A stretch of 64,000 nucleotides of DNA from Brachyhypopomus gauderio. Its lineage: Eukaryota; Chordata; Actinopteri; Gymnotiformes; Hypopomidae. Position numbers and translations under genes: made by a program. The notes below the pieces were generated by a model, which searched no databases, was not told the DNA's origin, and worked only from the letters and a program-made list of their open reading frames with translations. This document shows positions 14,503-28,309 of this stretch, piece by piece (the stretch's first letter is position 1; every line of letters starts with the position of its first letter). The stretch covers positions 94,284 to 158,283 of the forward strand of contig NW_027507068.1 in the NCBI RefSeq assembly GCF_052324685.1. The letters are read 5' to 3'.

Positions 14503-17500
14503 ATGGCACCTACACAAAGTGCGTGTCCGATATGTGCAGTTATTTACTGCAACTTATCACAGCACCTCCGGGTGTGTCACAAGGTGACAAATAAAGATGA
14601 AATGACGCTACTGCTGCAGCTCTCCAGTGGGAGGTAAGTGAATAATTAGCATGTTAGCATGTTATTAGTGTGTTATTAGCATGTTAGTATTGTATTAGCA
14701 TGTTAGTGGGTTAGCAAGGTATTAGCATGCTAGCATATTGTTAGCATATTAGCATGTTGTTAGCATGTTACCATGTTAGCAATTAGCATGTAACTAATGT
14801 AATTAGCATGCAATAAACATGCATTGAGCTAATAATGCTTATGTAATTAGCATGTTTTGCATCTTTTTGTGTAAAATTTTTTGCAGAGTGAAAGGCATTT
14901 TCGATTGCAAGGTGCCGGACTGCAACTCCTCACACATCAAGCGCTTGGATAAGCACTACAATAAAATGCACCAGGATGTGTTGGTATGTTTAAAACCATC
15001 TGTTGTGTAGGACTGCATATTAGCTTATTAATATACGCATATTGCAATTTTTTCCCTTGTGTTTATTTTTTAGATTGGGGACCTTGCCAAATTTACAAAG
15101 TTGTCGAAGGAGGAGTACATTTTAAGAAGCCTGGCCTCATTAAGGGCGAATGTTCCTAGGCCCCCGCTTGTTTCAACGCTGGATGGGGGTTACAGCCCAC
15201 TTCCAGCATATTTATTACAAGGGTCTTTCACTGACATGTCCAGTGAATTGGACGAGGCCCCGGTCCCTTTTGAGCCAGAGCACATCGGTGAACCAGAGGC
15301 ATGCTCCACCCCAGTTGCTGCGACATCCGTCCCTGGGCCCTCCACCTCTGTTGCTGTACACTCCACGGCAGACCCTGCGCCTTCCACCTCAGTGCCTAGG
15401 CCCTCATCCACCACCAAATGTGATGCTCGCTCATCCTGTAAGTTATCAAATCTGGAGGTACAAAGGTTAAAGAAGGCACTTGCGGAAGCTAGCCCCGGAG
15501 AAAAGTGTCAGAGGCCAAGCTGCAGGGCAAACTTTGAAAGGTTGGTGGACCTGGAGAAAGCCTTCAGGAATACACAGTCCCCCATACGGTCCAAACACAG
15601 CCTCAGCTCTCCGATTTCGAAAGAAATCCACCCTAACATCAGTAAGTAGTGTCATAAAGGTTGAGAGTTTGACCAAATTTTTTATGTATGATTCACTAAT
15701 TATGCTTAATATGTCTTCCCTAGGGCGCATTGTTAAGGAATTTACAATTGTAAATTCTGGTGCAAACCTGGAGGGGCGAAAAAAGGAGAACGCCATCTCG
15801 GCGGAAAATCACATTTTCCGTTTTGTCAACTTTAGTATGCGTGACATGCCAGAAAAGAAGGGGACATTCTCTTTCTTGCGAAACGGGGATAATTTTGGAG
15901 TAAGTAACGCATGTCATAGTGAAAGTTAACATGCATACGAATGAGCAAATGTCTGCATATTAATAAGCTAATATCTGCATACTAATGAGGTGATATCAGC
16001 ATACTAATGAGCGAATACCCGCATATTGATGCGGCAATATCCGCATATTAATAAGCTAATATCCGCATACTAATGAGGAAATATCCGCATACTAAATAAC
16101 TAATACCCGCATATTAATGGACTAATGCATAACAATGAGGAATTTTGCAAATATAACAAATTTGTTGTATTTGCAGATACATGACTCACCTGAAGGGGAA
16201 GGGGCTGGCGGTCACCACTGTCAGAAATATCTTCCTTACCCTTCGCAAGTTCATTAAATATTTACATTGCCTTCCTATAATGGATGCAAGGATTACAAAA
16301 AATGACATAGCTTGGTTGAACTTAGAAGTAAGCAAGCGACTCACAGGCCTGAAAAAAGAAGTAACAGTTCACCGACAAAAAGTGAAGAAACGCCTCAGCA
16401 GTAAGTGTAGAATAGCTCCATTAATGATGTGCATATTAATGAGGTGGTCTATGCATATTCATGCGTTGATATGCGCATATTAATGAGCCAGTGCATAATG
16501 TGTTTCAGAAAACAAAATCAGCAAAGAAGAAATCAGGTCCTTTCGAAAAAATGCCAGGAAGCTGATTCCTCTAAAACTGGGTAAGTCATTTGTTTGTGCA
16601 TGCTAATGTATTTTGCTAATGTAACAATAATGCTAACGTTATGAATTTTGTGTCAATTTAGACCGTCTTGAGAAATACCCGAATACCATGACAGCGGCCC
16701 AATTCATAGGCCTGCTATCAGGTTATCTTATCCTGAGTTAGGGGTAGGGTTCATATCATGAAAGTGGCATTTTTCCATAGACATATGATGAAGATGCCTG
16801 ATATTATATACATGTCCCTGACCCTAACCTTTTCCCATAGGTTTTAGCATGGACGTGTCCATAATATATTATCAAAGTGTCTTGAATTAGGGGGCAGTGT
16901 TGAGCAATTTTCTTGGACGTTTTGCTAATATGCCTTAGTTTTTTCCTGATGCCAACTGTATGATACGATTATGTTTTTTCCCTAGGGTTAGGGTTAGGGT
17001 CACGCTTAAGTTTGCGTGACCAGACAAATATACCTGGATGAATCGGTTCATTACCCTCGCGAAGGATTTGCCTGGGGGTGGATCACCGTTCTTCTTCAAC
17101 AGGAATGGAGGGCAGTGCAAAAAAACTATTAGTCCATTTCAGGATGGAGTGGACACGCTTGGGTTTTGGAGGATGCCAGTTTTAAGGCTTTCAGGACAGC
17201 AATGGTGTGCCACGTAAGTATTATCCATATGTAATTACCATGGTATGAATATGTAATGAGGATGTTACGCCTATGTAATGAGCATATTATGCATATGTAA
17301 TTTGCATGTTTTTCCCATTTTCAGATCAAAAACATGCCTCCTGAACAAAAAAGAAAAATACAACGTGCCATGTGCCACTCAGATGTGGTGAGCTCTAAAT
17401 TCTACGTGCCTCTTAGCACAGTGGCAGAGGCTGTTGAGATAAGAGAGCTCCAGTCACAAGCCCTAGAAGAGAGCCCAGCAATGGGCGAGAGGCCAGAGCC

Positions 17501-17705
17501 TGCCAGGGAGAGCCCATCATCCTCCAGTCAGGTTGTGGCCAAAAAACGGTCAGCAAAGAGAAAAATTCGGTTCATTGACAGTAGTGAGGAGGAGGAGGAT
17601 AAAATACAGGAATATAATCCAAGAAACTACTCTCCCAAATCTATAAACTTTTCACATCATGACACCATTTCACTACCAATAGACAAATGGACTTCAGACC
17701 TTTAG
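14503..17705 (+). pseudogene. Gene A, unit 2
   Basis: Same exons and same lesions as in unit 1 at offset 13803. Translations of the open parts are identical. Catalytic His is at 17376-17378 and Tyr at 17403-17405. Confidence 0.68.
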
Positions 17706-18081
17706 GCTCAAACCTTTAAAATATCATCAAATTCTAACATACAGCTAATTCAATATAAAATATTACACAGAACACACATCACTATCGAGAAAATGCATCG
17801 GATGGGCTTCACTGACTCCAACACTTGTACACACTGCCCCATGGTAACAGACAATCATCTTCACGCATTCTGGAACTGCCCCCCCTCTGTTTTGGTCGGA
17901 GGTCTTGGGAGAGCTGTCCAAGATCCTCCGCATCCCAATTTCTCCCACCTTAGCTCTGCTTGGTGACCTTTCCTCTCTACCAATGCCTAAACATCTGCAA
18001 ACATTCATCCTCATTTCTATAACAGTGGCTAAAAAGATTATTTTACTTAACTGGAAAGACAGAACATTATCAATAATATAG
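17637..18081 (+). mobile_element. LINE ORF2 fragment, unit 2
   Basis: Copy of the 3834-4278 fragment, with the same frameshift and the same overlap with the end of gene A. Confidence 0.75.
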
Positions 18082-19205
18082 TGCTGCATCAAGGCACCTC
18101 AGTGGGAAGTCTGTGGGAAGGAAAAAGTGTGGCAGAAAACGCTGCACGAGAGGAGGTGAGCGGACCCTGAGGAACATTGTGGAGAAGGGCAGATTCCAGA
18201 CCTTGGGGGACTGCGGAAGCAGTGGACTGAGTCTGGAGTAGAAACATCCAGAGCCACCGTGCACAGGCGTGTGCAGGAAATGGGCTACAGGTGCCGCATT
18301 CTCCAGGTCAAGCCACTTTTGAACCAGAAACAGCGCCAGAATCGCCTGGCCTGGGCTACAGAGAAGCAGAACTGCAAATTTTGCATGTCATTTGGAAATC
18401 AAGGTGCCAGAGTCTGGAGGAAGACTGGGGAGAAGGAAATGCCAAAATGCCTGAAGTCCAGTGTCAAGTACCCACAGTCAGTGATGGTCTGGGGTGCCAT
18501 GTCAGCTGCTGGTGTTGATCCACTGTTTTATCAAGGGCAGGGTCAATGCAGCTAGCTATGAGGAGATTTTGGAGCGCTTCATGCTTCCTTCTGCTGAAAA
18601 GCTTTATGAAGATGAAGATTTCATTTTTCAGCACGACCTGGCACATGCTCCCAGTGCCAAAACTATTGGTAAATGGTTAACTGACCATGGTATTACTGTG
18701 CTCAATTGGCCTGCCAACTCTCCTGACCTGAACCCCATAAAGAATCTGTGGGATATTGTGAAGAGAAAGCGGAGAGATGCAAGACCCAACACTCTAGATG
18801 AGCTTAAAGCCGCTATCTAAGCATCCTGGGTCTCCATAACACCTCAGCAGTGCCACAGGCTGATTGCCTCCATGCCACGCCGCATTGACGCAGTCATTTC
18901 TGCAAAAGGATTCCCAAACAAGTATTGAGTGCATAACTGAACATAATTATTTGAAGGTTGACTTTTTTGTATTAAAAACACTTTTCTTTTATTAGTCGGA
19001 TGAAATTTGCTAATTTTTTTTGGTTGGGATTTTTGTTTTTTTTTTTACTTTTTTGCCAAAATCATCAATATTAAACCAATAAAAGGCTTGAACTACTTCA
19101 GTTGTGTGTAATGAATCTAAAACATAAGTCTAATATTTATCAGTACATTACATAAAATAATGAACTATCACAATATGCTAATTTTTTTTTAGAAGGACCT
19201 GTATA
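18082..19205 (+). mobile_element. Tc1/mariner remnant, unit 2
   Basis: Copy of the 4279-5402 remnant, with the same Lys at the third catalytic position and the same truncation. Confidence 0.9.
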
Positions 19206-20031
19206 ATATTTATAATATTTCTGAGATTATTTTGTGGCATTTCCTGTCTATGTAGCAGTGCAAATTAATATATGTAAATATAATATATATAAATATAATA
19301 TATATATATATATATTTCATAAAAGCCAAATCGCAGAAATAACATACATACAATGGCTATATTTGATTGTCTAAATATCTAGATACGGATAGAATATATA
19401 TATCATTTGTACTGATCGATTTTGTTTTTTACCTAATTTTAGATTACACTTGGACAGTATAAAAACTTCTAAATTTTAACCCAGAGACTGACTGACTATT
19501 CAACCATTCATACATCTATTCATCCATCAGATATAAAGATATGGAAGTACAAGAGTATCGGTATGCGTGTCATTAGCACATTTTGTCATTAGTGTATTTA
19601 TTACTGGGTGGTGTGTGTGTGTGTAAAAGTATTGCAGCAGCGGTTTTATTACCCGTGTTATATCTGTAAATCGTGCATATGCTCACACTAACATGATGTG
19701 CAAGTATGTTACATTACAAAAATATAGGTACACAGATTGACTGGTTTGTAGCGAGGTGGATTCAAAATTTGTTTACTCTGCAGCACGATTCTGTGAATTT
19801 GCCATCGCACTACACGTACCGCAAATGCATTGCAGCAGCACGTACGCCTACTACAAATACGTTTATTCTTTAGCGCGAAGATTAATTTCAAATCTTTAAC
19901 GTGACTCAATCCAAAGGATTCATTCCTATTCAGCATAAGAATAATTACCTTCACGCTATAAAGAAAGATAGATTCATGGGTTGTAACTTTTGAATTGCTT
20001 CTTGAAGCTGTGTCAAAAGTGCTATACAGAT

Positions 20032-20374
20032 TGTCACGGTGACAGCTCCGGACCCTTCCCTGTGGGCGTGCTGCTATGTTGTTTGCGTGTTATGTCCATG
20101 TTTGTTCTTCCGTGGGCGTGGGTCATCTGTGAGCGTGTTCGTGATATCACCTGTACCTTGTCTCGAGGTCACGTGGGTCTGTGTAAATTACCTATTTAAT
20201 GTGCGTTTGCGCAGTGTCTTGTGCTCGTCTTTGTCTAAAGTTCATGCCTGTGTAAGCTTCCGCGTCAGCGTGCTTGCACCGTCTGTGCTGGGCTTTGTTT
20301 TTGTGTATTAAACGTTTTATGTGCATCGCAAGACGCTCGTCGTGTCTCCTCCTTCCTCCCGCATGCCAGCGTCA
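20032..20374 (+). mobile_element. Solo LTR, unit 2
   Basis: Copy of the 6229-6571 LTR with the CAGAT duplication on both sides. Confidence 0.75.
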
Positions 20375-21672
20375 CAGATGAGCTGGCCAAGCTGGTTTTC
20401 CTTGGAAAGGACAGTGGGGGTCAGCGCTTCAAAGTAAGCATAAAATACGTATGAAACACATATAAAATGGGCTAGTCATTGTCTGGTTTGCCTTGCAAAA
20501 ATCCTCATACTTTTTGCCATATTATTGCTTGACCTGCTGCCTCAGTGCTCATACTATTTTATTATTTACAACATTCCTTGTTAATTGTTAGAATTAGTAC
20601 CTATTATATATTTTTATACATTTTGGGATTTTGTCATGTAAAAAATCATAAAATCTATATTTTTTCCGCCGATCAAACTCCGCAGACAACCGGTGAAAAA
20701 GTGAAGACCCCCAAATTATTTTTCCCCATTAATATCTTATAAAAACCCATGAAAGAGTGAATTCGCAAAAGCTGAAGCGCGAAGTGGCACGGGATCACTG
20801 TAACAATACAAAAAATAAAGTATGAACTAACCTACAACAGAGTGCAAAATAAATATTAAATTAAGAGCAACATTAAGATAATAACTACATTCAGAAGAAA
20901 ATATCAACTTAATTGTGCATTCAAAAAGAAAATGTGAGTGAGTGACCATGCAAACTTGAATCACGTCCTTAGCAACAGTTTTCTGGGTGACAGTACGTTG
21001 AACGAATCAGAATGAACGAGAGCCCTCAGTTCAGTGAACGAATCACTGAGCATGCGCTGTTCCCTCGCAATGGATGTCTTCGCGGGTGATTCAGTGATTC
21101 ATGGACCACACAGCAGTTCCTCAGCCAGCCTGCACGGTCGCTGCTGAGCTCAACTACTGAACTGAAAAAGGAACAAGCAGCTGAGGAAGTGATTCAATTC
21201 AGTTTGTTCACTCAAATGATTCCTTCATTTGAAGAATTGTTCACGAATGACACAACACTACTCAGAGTGCTATTAAGTTAGGTAGGGGGAGTGCCTTTGG
21301 TAGAAGCTTTGCTGTCTGCTTAACTTTGGCAAAGATGAGGTGGCAGTCTGCCATAGGTGTGCAACCCCATGATTGCCAAAGCAGTAGAAGCTTGGTATCC
21401 TCCTGAAAATTGTACGGAAGCTCTCCACTGTCTTGGACTTCAACCCAAGGCCACCCGGGGAGTTGCGTAATGCACGTGACATCCTTGGCCCTTGGTGTCA
21501 ATCACCTGGCAACGGGTGGTTGGGGCACAGGCTCTGGAGGCCCTATTCGGGGTTTCTATGACCTAGCTCCAGTAGCATGCTGGAGTATGCCCTCCTCATT
21601 TGGGGGCCCACAAGCTGCCTGGAAACCTGGCGGTGTTAACAGATGGCATGCTTGTGGTTTCTGTATGTCTAT

Positions 21673-22615
21673 CAGGGTGTCTGCACATTTTTAAATCTCA
21701 AATTCAATGACTTTTAAGACCTTTTTAATACCTCTCACAAAAAATAAATAATACCAGGGTTGCCAACTTTTCAAGATCGCTTGGAGTGAGATTTGAACCT
21801 GGAGGGGGTGGCGAGTGTAAATTGTTGGGGGGGGTGGCGACCGTAAGTTGTTGACGGGGGTGCACGACCTCGCGAAGCGACAGCACGCGGGGAGCTCGCG
21901 CAGGGCCGCACAGTAATTGCCACCGCGATTACGTCATTGTCAGTACGCGGAACCTCATGTATAAACCAAGCTTGATGCGGCTAAGGGATTACGGCACATG
22001 CAGCGCCGTGCGCAGTGCCCTAGTGCCTGTACATTTACATTGTAATGGTCCAATGAAGGTCATTTAAAAACCAGGACATTTCCTCACTTTTTTTTTTTCC
22101 AAAACCGGGACAAGACGTGAAATACGTCCCGGGAAATACGGACGTTTGGTCGCCCTACACAGTAGACAAATCATTTTTGGCACTTACAGCTAAACTGCAA
22201 GATACATCGCGCCTCATACGAATCACTGGAAGGTTTCAGCTAGCCACAATATTTTTCATCCTCCAGCCACTTCACTGAATGGACATTTACCCATGTCTGC
22301 ATCGGAGCCTTGTATTGTTGTTCCCGCCGCAGGCCTCAAATAAGAAAAGCAGCTTGCTGGCAGCTAAAGCATCGTCTGATGTTTCCACCTGTTAGGTGAC
22401 GTACTACTGCCATTAGGCGGAGTATACGGCCGTTGCGGAAATGATAATTATTGTGGGATATAGATTGGTAAAATAAAACAGAAAAACTGAGCAACACACT
22501 TATTTAATGTCTCCCCCCCTAAAATTCCAGACATTTTAAGACATTTTTAGACCTTGAATATGTAAAACTAAATTTAAGACATTTTAAGACTTTTTAAGGA
22601 CCCGCGGGTACCCTG
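21673..22615. mobile_element. hAT-like element with nested repeat, unit 2
   Basis: Copy of 7870-8812; the inner element is at 21755-22158. Confidence 0.65.
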
Positions 22616-22692
22616 GTCTATGTCTATTGTATGTATGTCTGTCTATATCTGTTTGAGTATGACTATTGACATGTTTCCTTTCTCTTTTTCAG

Positions 22693-25057
22693 ATATTTCA
22701 CCATGGAAGCCTGTCTTCTCTGCTATAAAGGCTTCGCCAATTTAAGCCAGCACCTCAGATTAAGTCATAATGTTAGAAATATCATGGAGCGGTCCCTCTT
22801 GCTCAAACTAGTGTCAGGGAGGGTAGATATTAGAAAAGAAAAATGCTGCCTACCAGGCTGTGGTCAGTCCACATCTAGATTGGACAGACACCTGAAGTCA
22901 CACAGGGAGCCGTCAAGCACCCGTAGAGCAGTCATTATACAGGAGGTCAAAAGAAATGTCGTGCTCAGACAAGTTGCCCTCGTGTCCGATTTAGACCTGA
23001 GGGAGAAAGAGGAGGAAGTGACCAGACTGGGTCATGTGGCAGAGGATGCCCCATGCTCTGAGGAGGAGGAGGAGGAGGAGGAGGCGGCGGCGGGGGCAGA
23101 ATGCTCCAACTGCAACACTAAAAAAAACAGAAATCAAAAACCTGAAAGATGTTGGCTGTAACAACAGAGCTCCAGCTGCTGAGGCGCAAAAAACCACCTT
23201 TTGCACAGGCGCCTCAAAAAGAAGTCTGTGCAGGCACACAGAGGGTTAAAGAGGGTTAGGGTGACGGCCCAAACCAAGCATAGTGTAAGCTGTCATAGAG
23301 CATTTAAAGTTAACGTGACTGCTCTGGTGTGTATAAAGTATAATGTATTTTTCTTACAATCTGAACCTTAAGAAAAAGCAGCTGTGCAGGAGGCAGAGGC
23401 AGGGGCGGAGCAAGAGCAGGAGCTGGAGCAGCCTGCCCCCCCAAGAACCTCAATTTCCTGATCATGTGCCTCAGCTCAGTAAGTGCATTCAGGTGTGCTT
23501 TGGCTGAATTTTTTAAAGTACGTTTCCTTTGGTGGAAAATAAGTAATTCCTCATATCTCTTACGCTTTTAGATGAACTGCTGGAAGACTACCAGCACCAC
23601 CAAGAGGGGTCTGACCCTTCATACAGACTACAAAATAATGTCAAGAGTAAGATATATCGCATAAAGCGGTTTATTGCTTACATGGCTGTGGGCCACAGCC
23701 ACCTCCAGGAGTTCACCTTCTTGGACAACGTCACAAGGATTAGTGAGTATGGGACTATTCTTTACTCTAAAATTTTGTTTTAATGTTTAGATGTTTTGTG
23801 ACTCATATGTACGTTTTCATGTTTTGCAGATGGGTCAAAAGCCTAATGGGGAGAAGGTGGTGGCTAGCACACTATAGCCCATAAATTGGGCTACATTTTT
23901 AATACTTATAAGACACGCCACCCCCCACCTGCCGCCTGAAGCCCGTTTCCCTGATCAATATAACTAGGGAAATAAAGGGCATCATAAAAAACAAAGGCGA
24001 TCCGTGGTAATACATGAAATTTAAGTAAAGGAGTGCAAAGATGGACACGCCATCTCCAAAGAGACGCTCCTGCAGTGTCGGGTAAAAGCCAAGCAGCAGA
24101 TCCCTGAAATATTGAGTGAGTCCTGCATCATACCTCACTTTAATAACATTTTTTCTGCTGCACTTTACATCAGTCGATGTGTCTCATTCTTGTGTTTTTA
24201 TTTGTCAACACAGAGACCCTGGAGACCAAGCGATCTATAAAGCTTCAACGGTCATTTTACGGGTATGTAACGGCTTACCTGTCGTCTATATACGGCCACC
24301 GGACTGGGGTCTACCAGAACCTGCAGGTGGAGGAAGTGATGAGAGCCAAACACAGTCCAGAGTTGGACGTGTACCTCATCAATGTGAGCGCACGTTCAGT
24401 TCATAACATTGTGTTTTATACATACAGCATGGCAAAATGTGTCATTTCTTGTGTGTTTTGTCCTTTTGTCTTTCTAAACAGGTGGAGTCTCATAAAACAA
24501 ATGAGACCTTTGGTGTGGCCCAGCTCCTCCTCACTGGGGAGGAGTACGGATGGCTTCGGGCTTATGTGCAAATTAGAAAAGGGCTGACTGGGGGCAAAAT
24601 ATCTAAATTTCTATTCTCTATTTCAACCCCAAATACATGGAGCAAATGAAGCTCCCAGGCAAACCCAAGTTCACAGATTTAAGAAGCTCCATTGCCACCC
24701 ATGTAAGTGTTTTTTTATAACAGAGGTGACTTGTCACTAACAATTATGTATTTTCCCAGTGGTCTGATTTTGTTTCCCTTCACAGGCAAGAAACGAACTG
24801 GACCCTAAACAAAGGGAAATGATGTCACACTTTATGTGCCACAATACGGCCACCGCAAATAAGTTTTACGCCCTCAATTTAAATCCAGCCTGGTCAAACC
24901 TCCTCAGAGCTACCAGAAGCCCCAGCTTCTACAAACAAGAGAAAGAACAAAAGAAAACACCTGCGACCTTCTAAAAGACTTGCGCTGGAGTCATCCGAGG
25001 AAGAAATGGAAGTTCCTTTTCAAGAAAGTGGTACTTCCTTTGAAGAGATATGCACTC

Positions 25058-25108
<51 letters not shown>

Positions 25109-25292
25109 ATGTGCATGTATGTATTTGTGTTTTTTTCAGGACATTGAGGAGGATGAGGAGCAGGGGGACAAAGAAAAGAGCACATCACAATGTAAGACTT
25201 ACAAGCTCACCAAGGCTTGTTTTGAGCAGACTTTCGCCACTCAAATTGAGAAAAGCATCCCCCAAAAGAATTGGAATACTTCATATGATTAA
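22693..25292 (+). pseudogene. Gene B, unit 2
   Basis: Same exons and lesions as unit 1. It is 4 bp longer because of (CA)22, which changes the frame of any read-through of that tract. Confidence 0.68.
25060..25103 (+). repeat. (CA)22 microsatellite, unit 2
   Basis: Longest allele of the gene B CA tract in the window. Confidence 0.97.
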
Positions 25293-25455
25293 TCAAAGGG
25301 ACAAAAATGTAAGAACCCACAAAGCTGTTAAACGGTTATATAAAAAAGTGTTAATGTAGTGTTAAGTAGTATTTGAACTTGTTCATGTTTGTTTGTTTTA
25401 GCTTTTTAATGATAGTGTTGTGTTTATAGAGTTCAATTTTTCTAGTGTATATATA

Positions 25456-25645
25456 TTTAAATTAGTGCTGTCAATTACAGGTGCCGCGATTAAAAGTACT
25501 CACCAGGATTTAGCTCAAGCTTGCTAGATTTTCTAATTAGCAATCCAGGTAAAATTAGTGGAATCAACACAATCCAGGAAGCCTGAGCAAAATCCTGGTG
25601 AGGACTTTTAATTGCAGCACCTGGAATTGACAGCACTAATTTAAA
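25456..25645. mobile_element. Foldback element, unit 2
   Basis: Copy of 11649-11838. Confidence 0.8.
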
Positions 25646-26200
25646 TTGTTCTTGTTTCTACCGTCTTATCATATCCATAGTGTTCTATTTTGCTAGTATG
25701 TATACATTTAAATTGTTCTTGTTATTTTAATTTTGCATATTCAGTGTTTGTTCAACATATTTTAATCATGCTTTTTCATAATTCCATTTGTATTTTAAAT
25801 TTTTAATAAGATATTTTGTTTCACAATATGTTATATGTTGTTCCTTCTCCTTAAACCTTAATTTAAACCTCCTTTAGTTAAACCTCTTTAATTAAACATA
25901 AAATAAAACAAAATCAAATCACAAAACATCCCACTTGCAATCTATTTGACTGATTGCAATAGATTGGAAGTGGGACGTAGGAAAATAAATATAATTAATA
26001 ATATTATATAATATAATAATAATAAATATATTTTATGCTATGTAACCTTTAGTGTCACGCACCGTTATTATAATAAACTTAGGACTACGCCACCGTCAAC
26101 TAGAGGAAAACCAATCAGTAACGTTTCACCCGCGCTATATTACTGCTGGCGAAAATAAAATTGTTAAAACTGCAGAGGCTGAGATGCAAATCATTTATTG

Positions 26201-26777
26201 TGTCAGAATGGCGGATTTAGGAGACTAAATCCCCTGTGGATTTTTTATGGTAGTGGACCCAAACGCCTTGTCCATGCAGTAAGCAATATTACAAGCGTGA
26301 GAAACCAAAACCAAGTCGCGCTGAATATTCAGAGAAGATGACGAGGGAGAACTGAAAGTAATCGCGGAAATACTCAATGTGTGTAACAGGAGAGAACAGA
26401 AAGCAATCACGGCAATAACTGACGTGGAAGACACAGGAGAACAGAAATAGTCACGGAATGAAAACCAAAACCAAACAGATAGGAAGAAAGACAGCAGGAG
26501 GAAAACTTGAGAGAGGCCAGGGAGCGGCGCAGGAGGTAAGTACTCGAAGTGACAGTATAACAAACAAAAAATCTTAAACAAGAAAGAGGCCGGGTGGCGA
26601 GACACCTTGTAGAGACAACAGAGAAAAGGGCTGAAGGTTGGCCATCCTTATAAACCCAGGACAACAGGTGCAGGCCATCACCGCTGATTAGCCTGAGGTC
26701 TGGCTCTTGGGCTCCTCCTGGTGGCGACTGGAGGACCCGCCCTGGGGCCAGCCCTGACAGAGCCCCCCCTCTAGGCC
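26201..26777 (-). mobile_element. 3' LTR with polypurine tract, unit 2
   Basis: Copy of 12394-12970; LTR proper 26201-26759. Confidence 0.6.
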
Positions 26778-26781
26778 CGAG

Positions 26782-26943
26782 ACATTTACATTTACGGCAT
26801 TTAGCAGACGCTCTTATCCAGAGCGACTTACAAACTGCTTTGCTTCTGATCACAGAATACATCCTAGGAAATAGTACAGATAGGCCAGAATTCAAGACAC
26901 CATTGAGTCAGACTACTACTAAACTACAGGAGTCAGTATCATT
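26782..26943. repeat. Otophysan-type repeat, unit 2
   Basis: Copy of 12975-13136, interrupted by the MITE that follows. Confidence 0.7.
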
Positions 26944-26951
26944 ACCTAGTG

Positions 26952-27195
26952 GAGTGGTTCCCAAACTTTTTCTGCCGTGACCCCCTTTAGTAGATAAGAA
27001 TATTTTTATTCTCCACTGCCACCTATCGTTTCGGAGAACACTGCAGTGAAGCTCGCGCAAGTAAACGCTTCGTGCAGGGTCGCGCGATGTGGGCGGAGTC
27101 ACGCGCTACGGTCACTCGCGAAAGTATAAACCAGGCTTTACTTCCAAGCTCCGCGCCCAACCTAGGGGGCGCGCCCCCCACTTTGGGAACCACTG
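26952..27195. mobile_element. hAT MITE, unit 2
   Basis: Copy of 13145-13388 with ACCTAGTG on both sides. Confidence 0.88.
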
Positions 27196-28309
27196 ACCTA
27201 GTGTTTGCAAGTTAGGCATTTGCCAAGAAGCACAAATAACCATAAACAGATTGTTTGCAGAGACCCCGCAAACAATCTCCTTGCCTTGTTTGAATAAGAC
27301 AAAGGAAGATTCCCAGGCTTCTACCATAAGTAGCAATTAAAAATAAATGTTAGTACTCCGTGTCAGTCACATCCAGTCTACTGTTGCTCCTCTCCTGATC
27401 AGAACACCAATCATACACATCTGTTATTATTCTTAACCAATTGTGTTAAGACATGTTCTTTATTCTGTATTTAACTACATGCATTATCATTACACTGGAA
27501 CTCTTTCCTGACACCTGGCCAGCACTGGATCACTGAGGGTAGAACAAAATTCTAATCCTGTTTATGAACCCTTATGAACAGTCTAGAGATGATTCCATTA
27601 AGACATGGGGGTCTAAGCTTTGTTATGTTAAACCGAATACAGGGGACAACCCCAAAACTTGGTTGTTTTGCTGTGGTGCATAACTAACCCTAACCACGAG
27701 TTCAGGTGGTTCACCTCTTTCCTTGAATTGTCCAAGAATTTAAAAGGAGGTGGATCACGTTTTCTGTAACTTGGCTAGAGTACAGGTGGCTCCTGACACT
27801 TCAAGTTTGGGATGGACAAGAATGGGATATGGAGGCAGTTATGATTTTATAATAATTTATAAAATTTAATATATAATTTATATAAGCTTCTGCACGTCGA
27901 TGGTGGGGCAGGGGTAGAGTCTTGGACCCCCACCCCAAAGTTGCTCCATCGGGTTAGGGTTTATATTTTTAAAAAGTCTTACACTAGTTTTTCACTATTG
28001 TCAAAGTGGTATGAATGGGTTTCAATGGGCGGGGCTCCTTGACTATTGCGCCCCCTGGTGGAGCTCCAACTCGGGGGTATATCTAGGGCCCTGGGGGGGG
28101 GGGGGGGGGTAGGATGACGAGGGTTTGCTCTGCGGGGGTATGGTGCACCCCCTTGGGGCAGGGGTAGAGTCTGGGACCCCCACCCTAAAGTATCCATCTC
28201 AGGTTAGGGTCCATATTATCAAGGGGTTTTACACTAGTGTCAAAGTGGTATCAATAAGATTCAATTACTTTTATATTAGTCTGGTTAGTAAAATATTCTT
28301 TTTCAGGAT

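Larger units (their letters stand above)
13804..27610 (+). repeat. Array unit 2 (complete)
   Basis: Longest copy at 13807 bp, with (CA)22 at 25060-25103. It has a private A at 20948 where the other units read G. Offset from unit 1 is 13803 before the CA tract and 13807 after it. Confidence 0.95.
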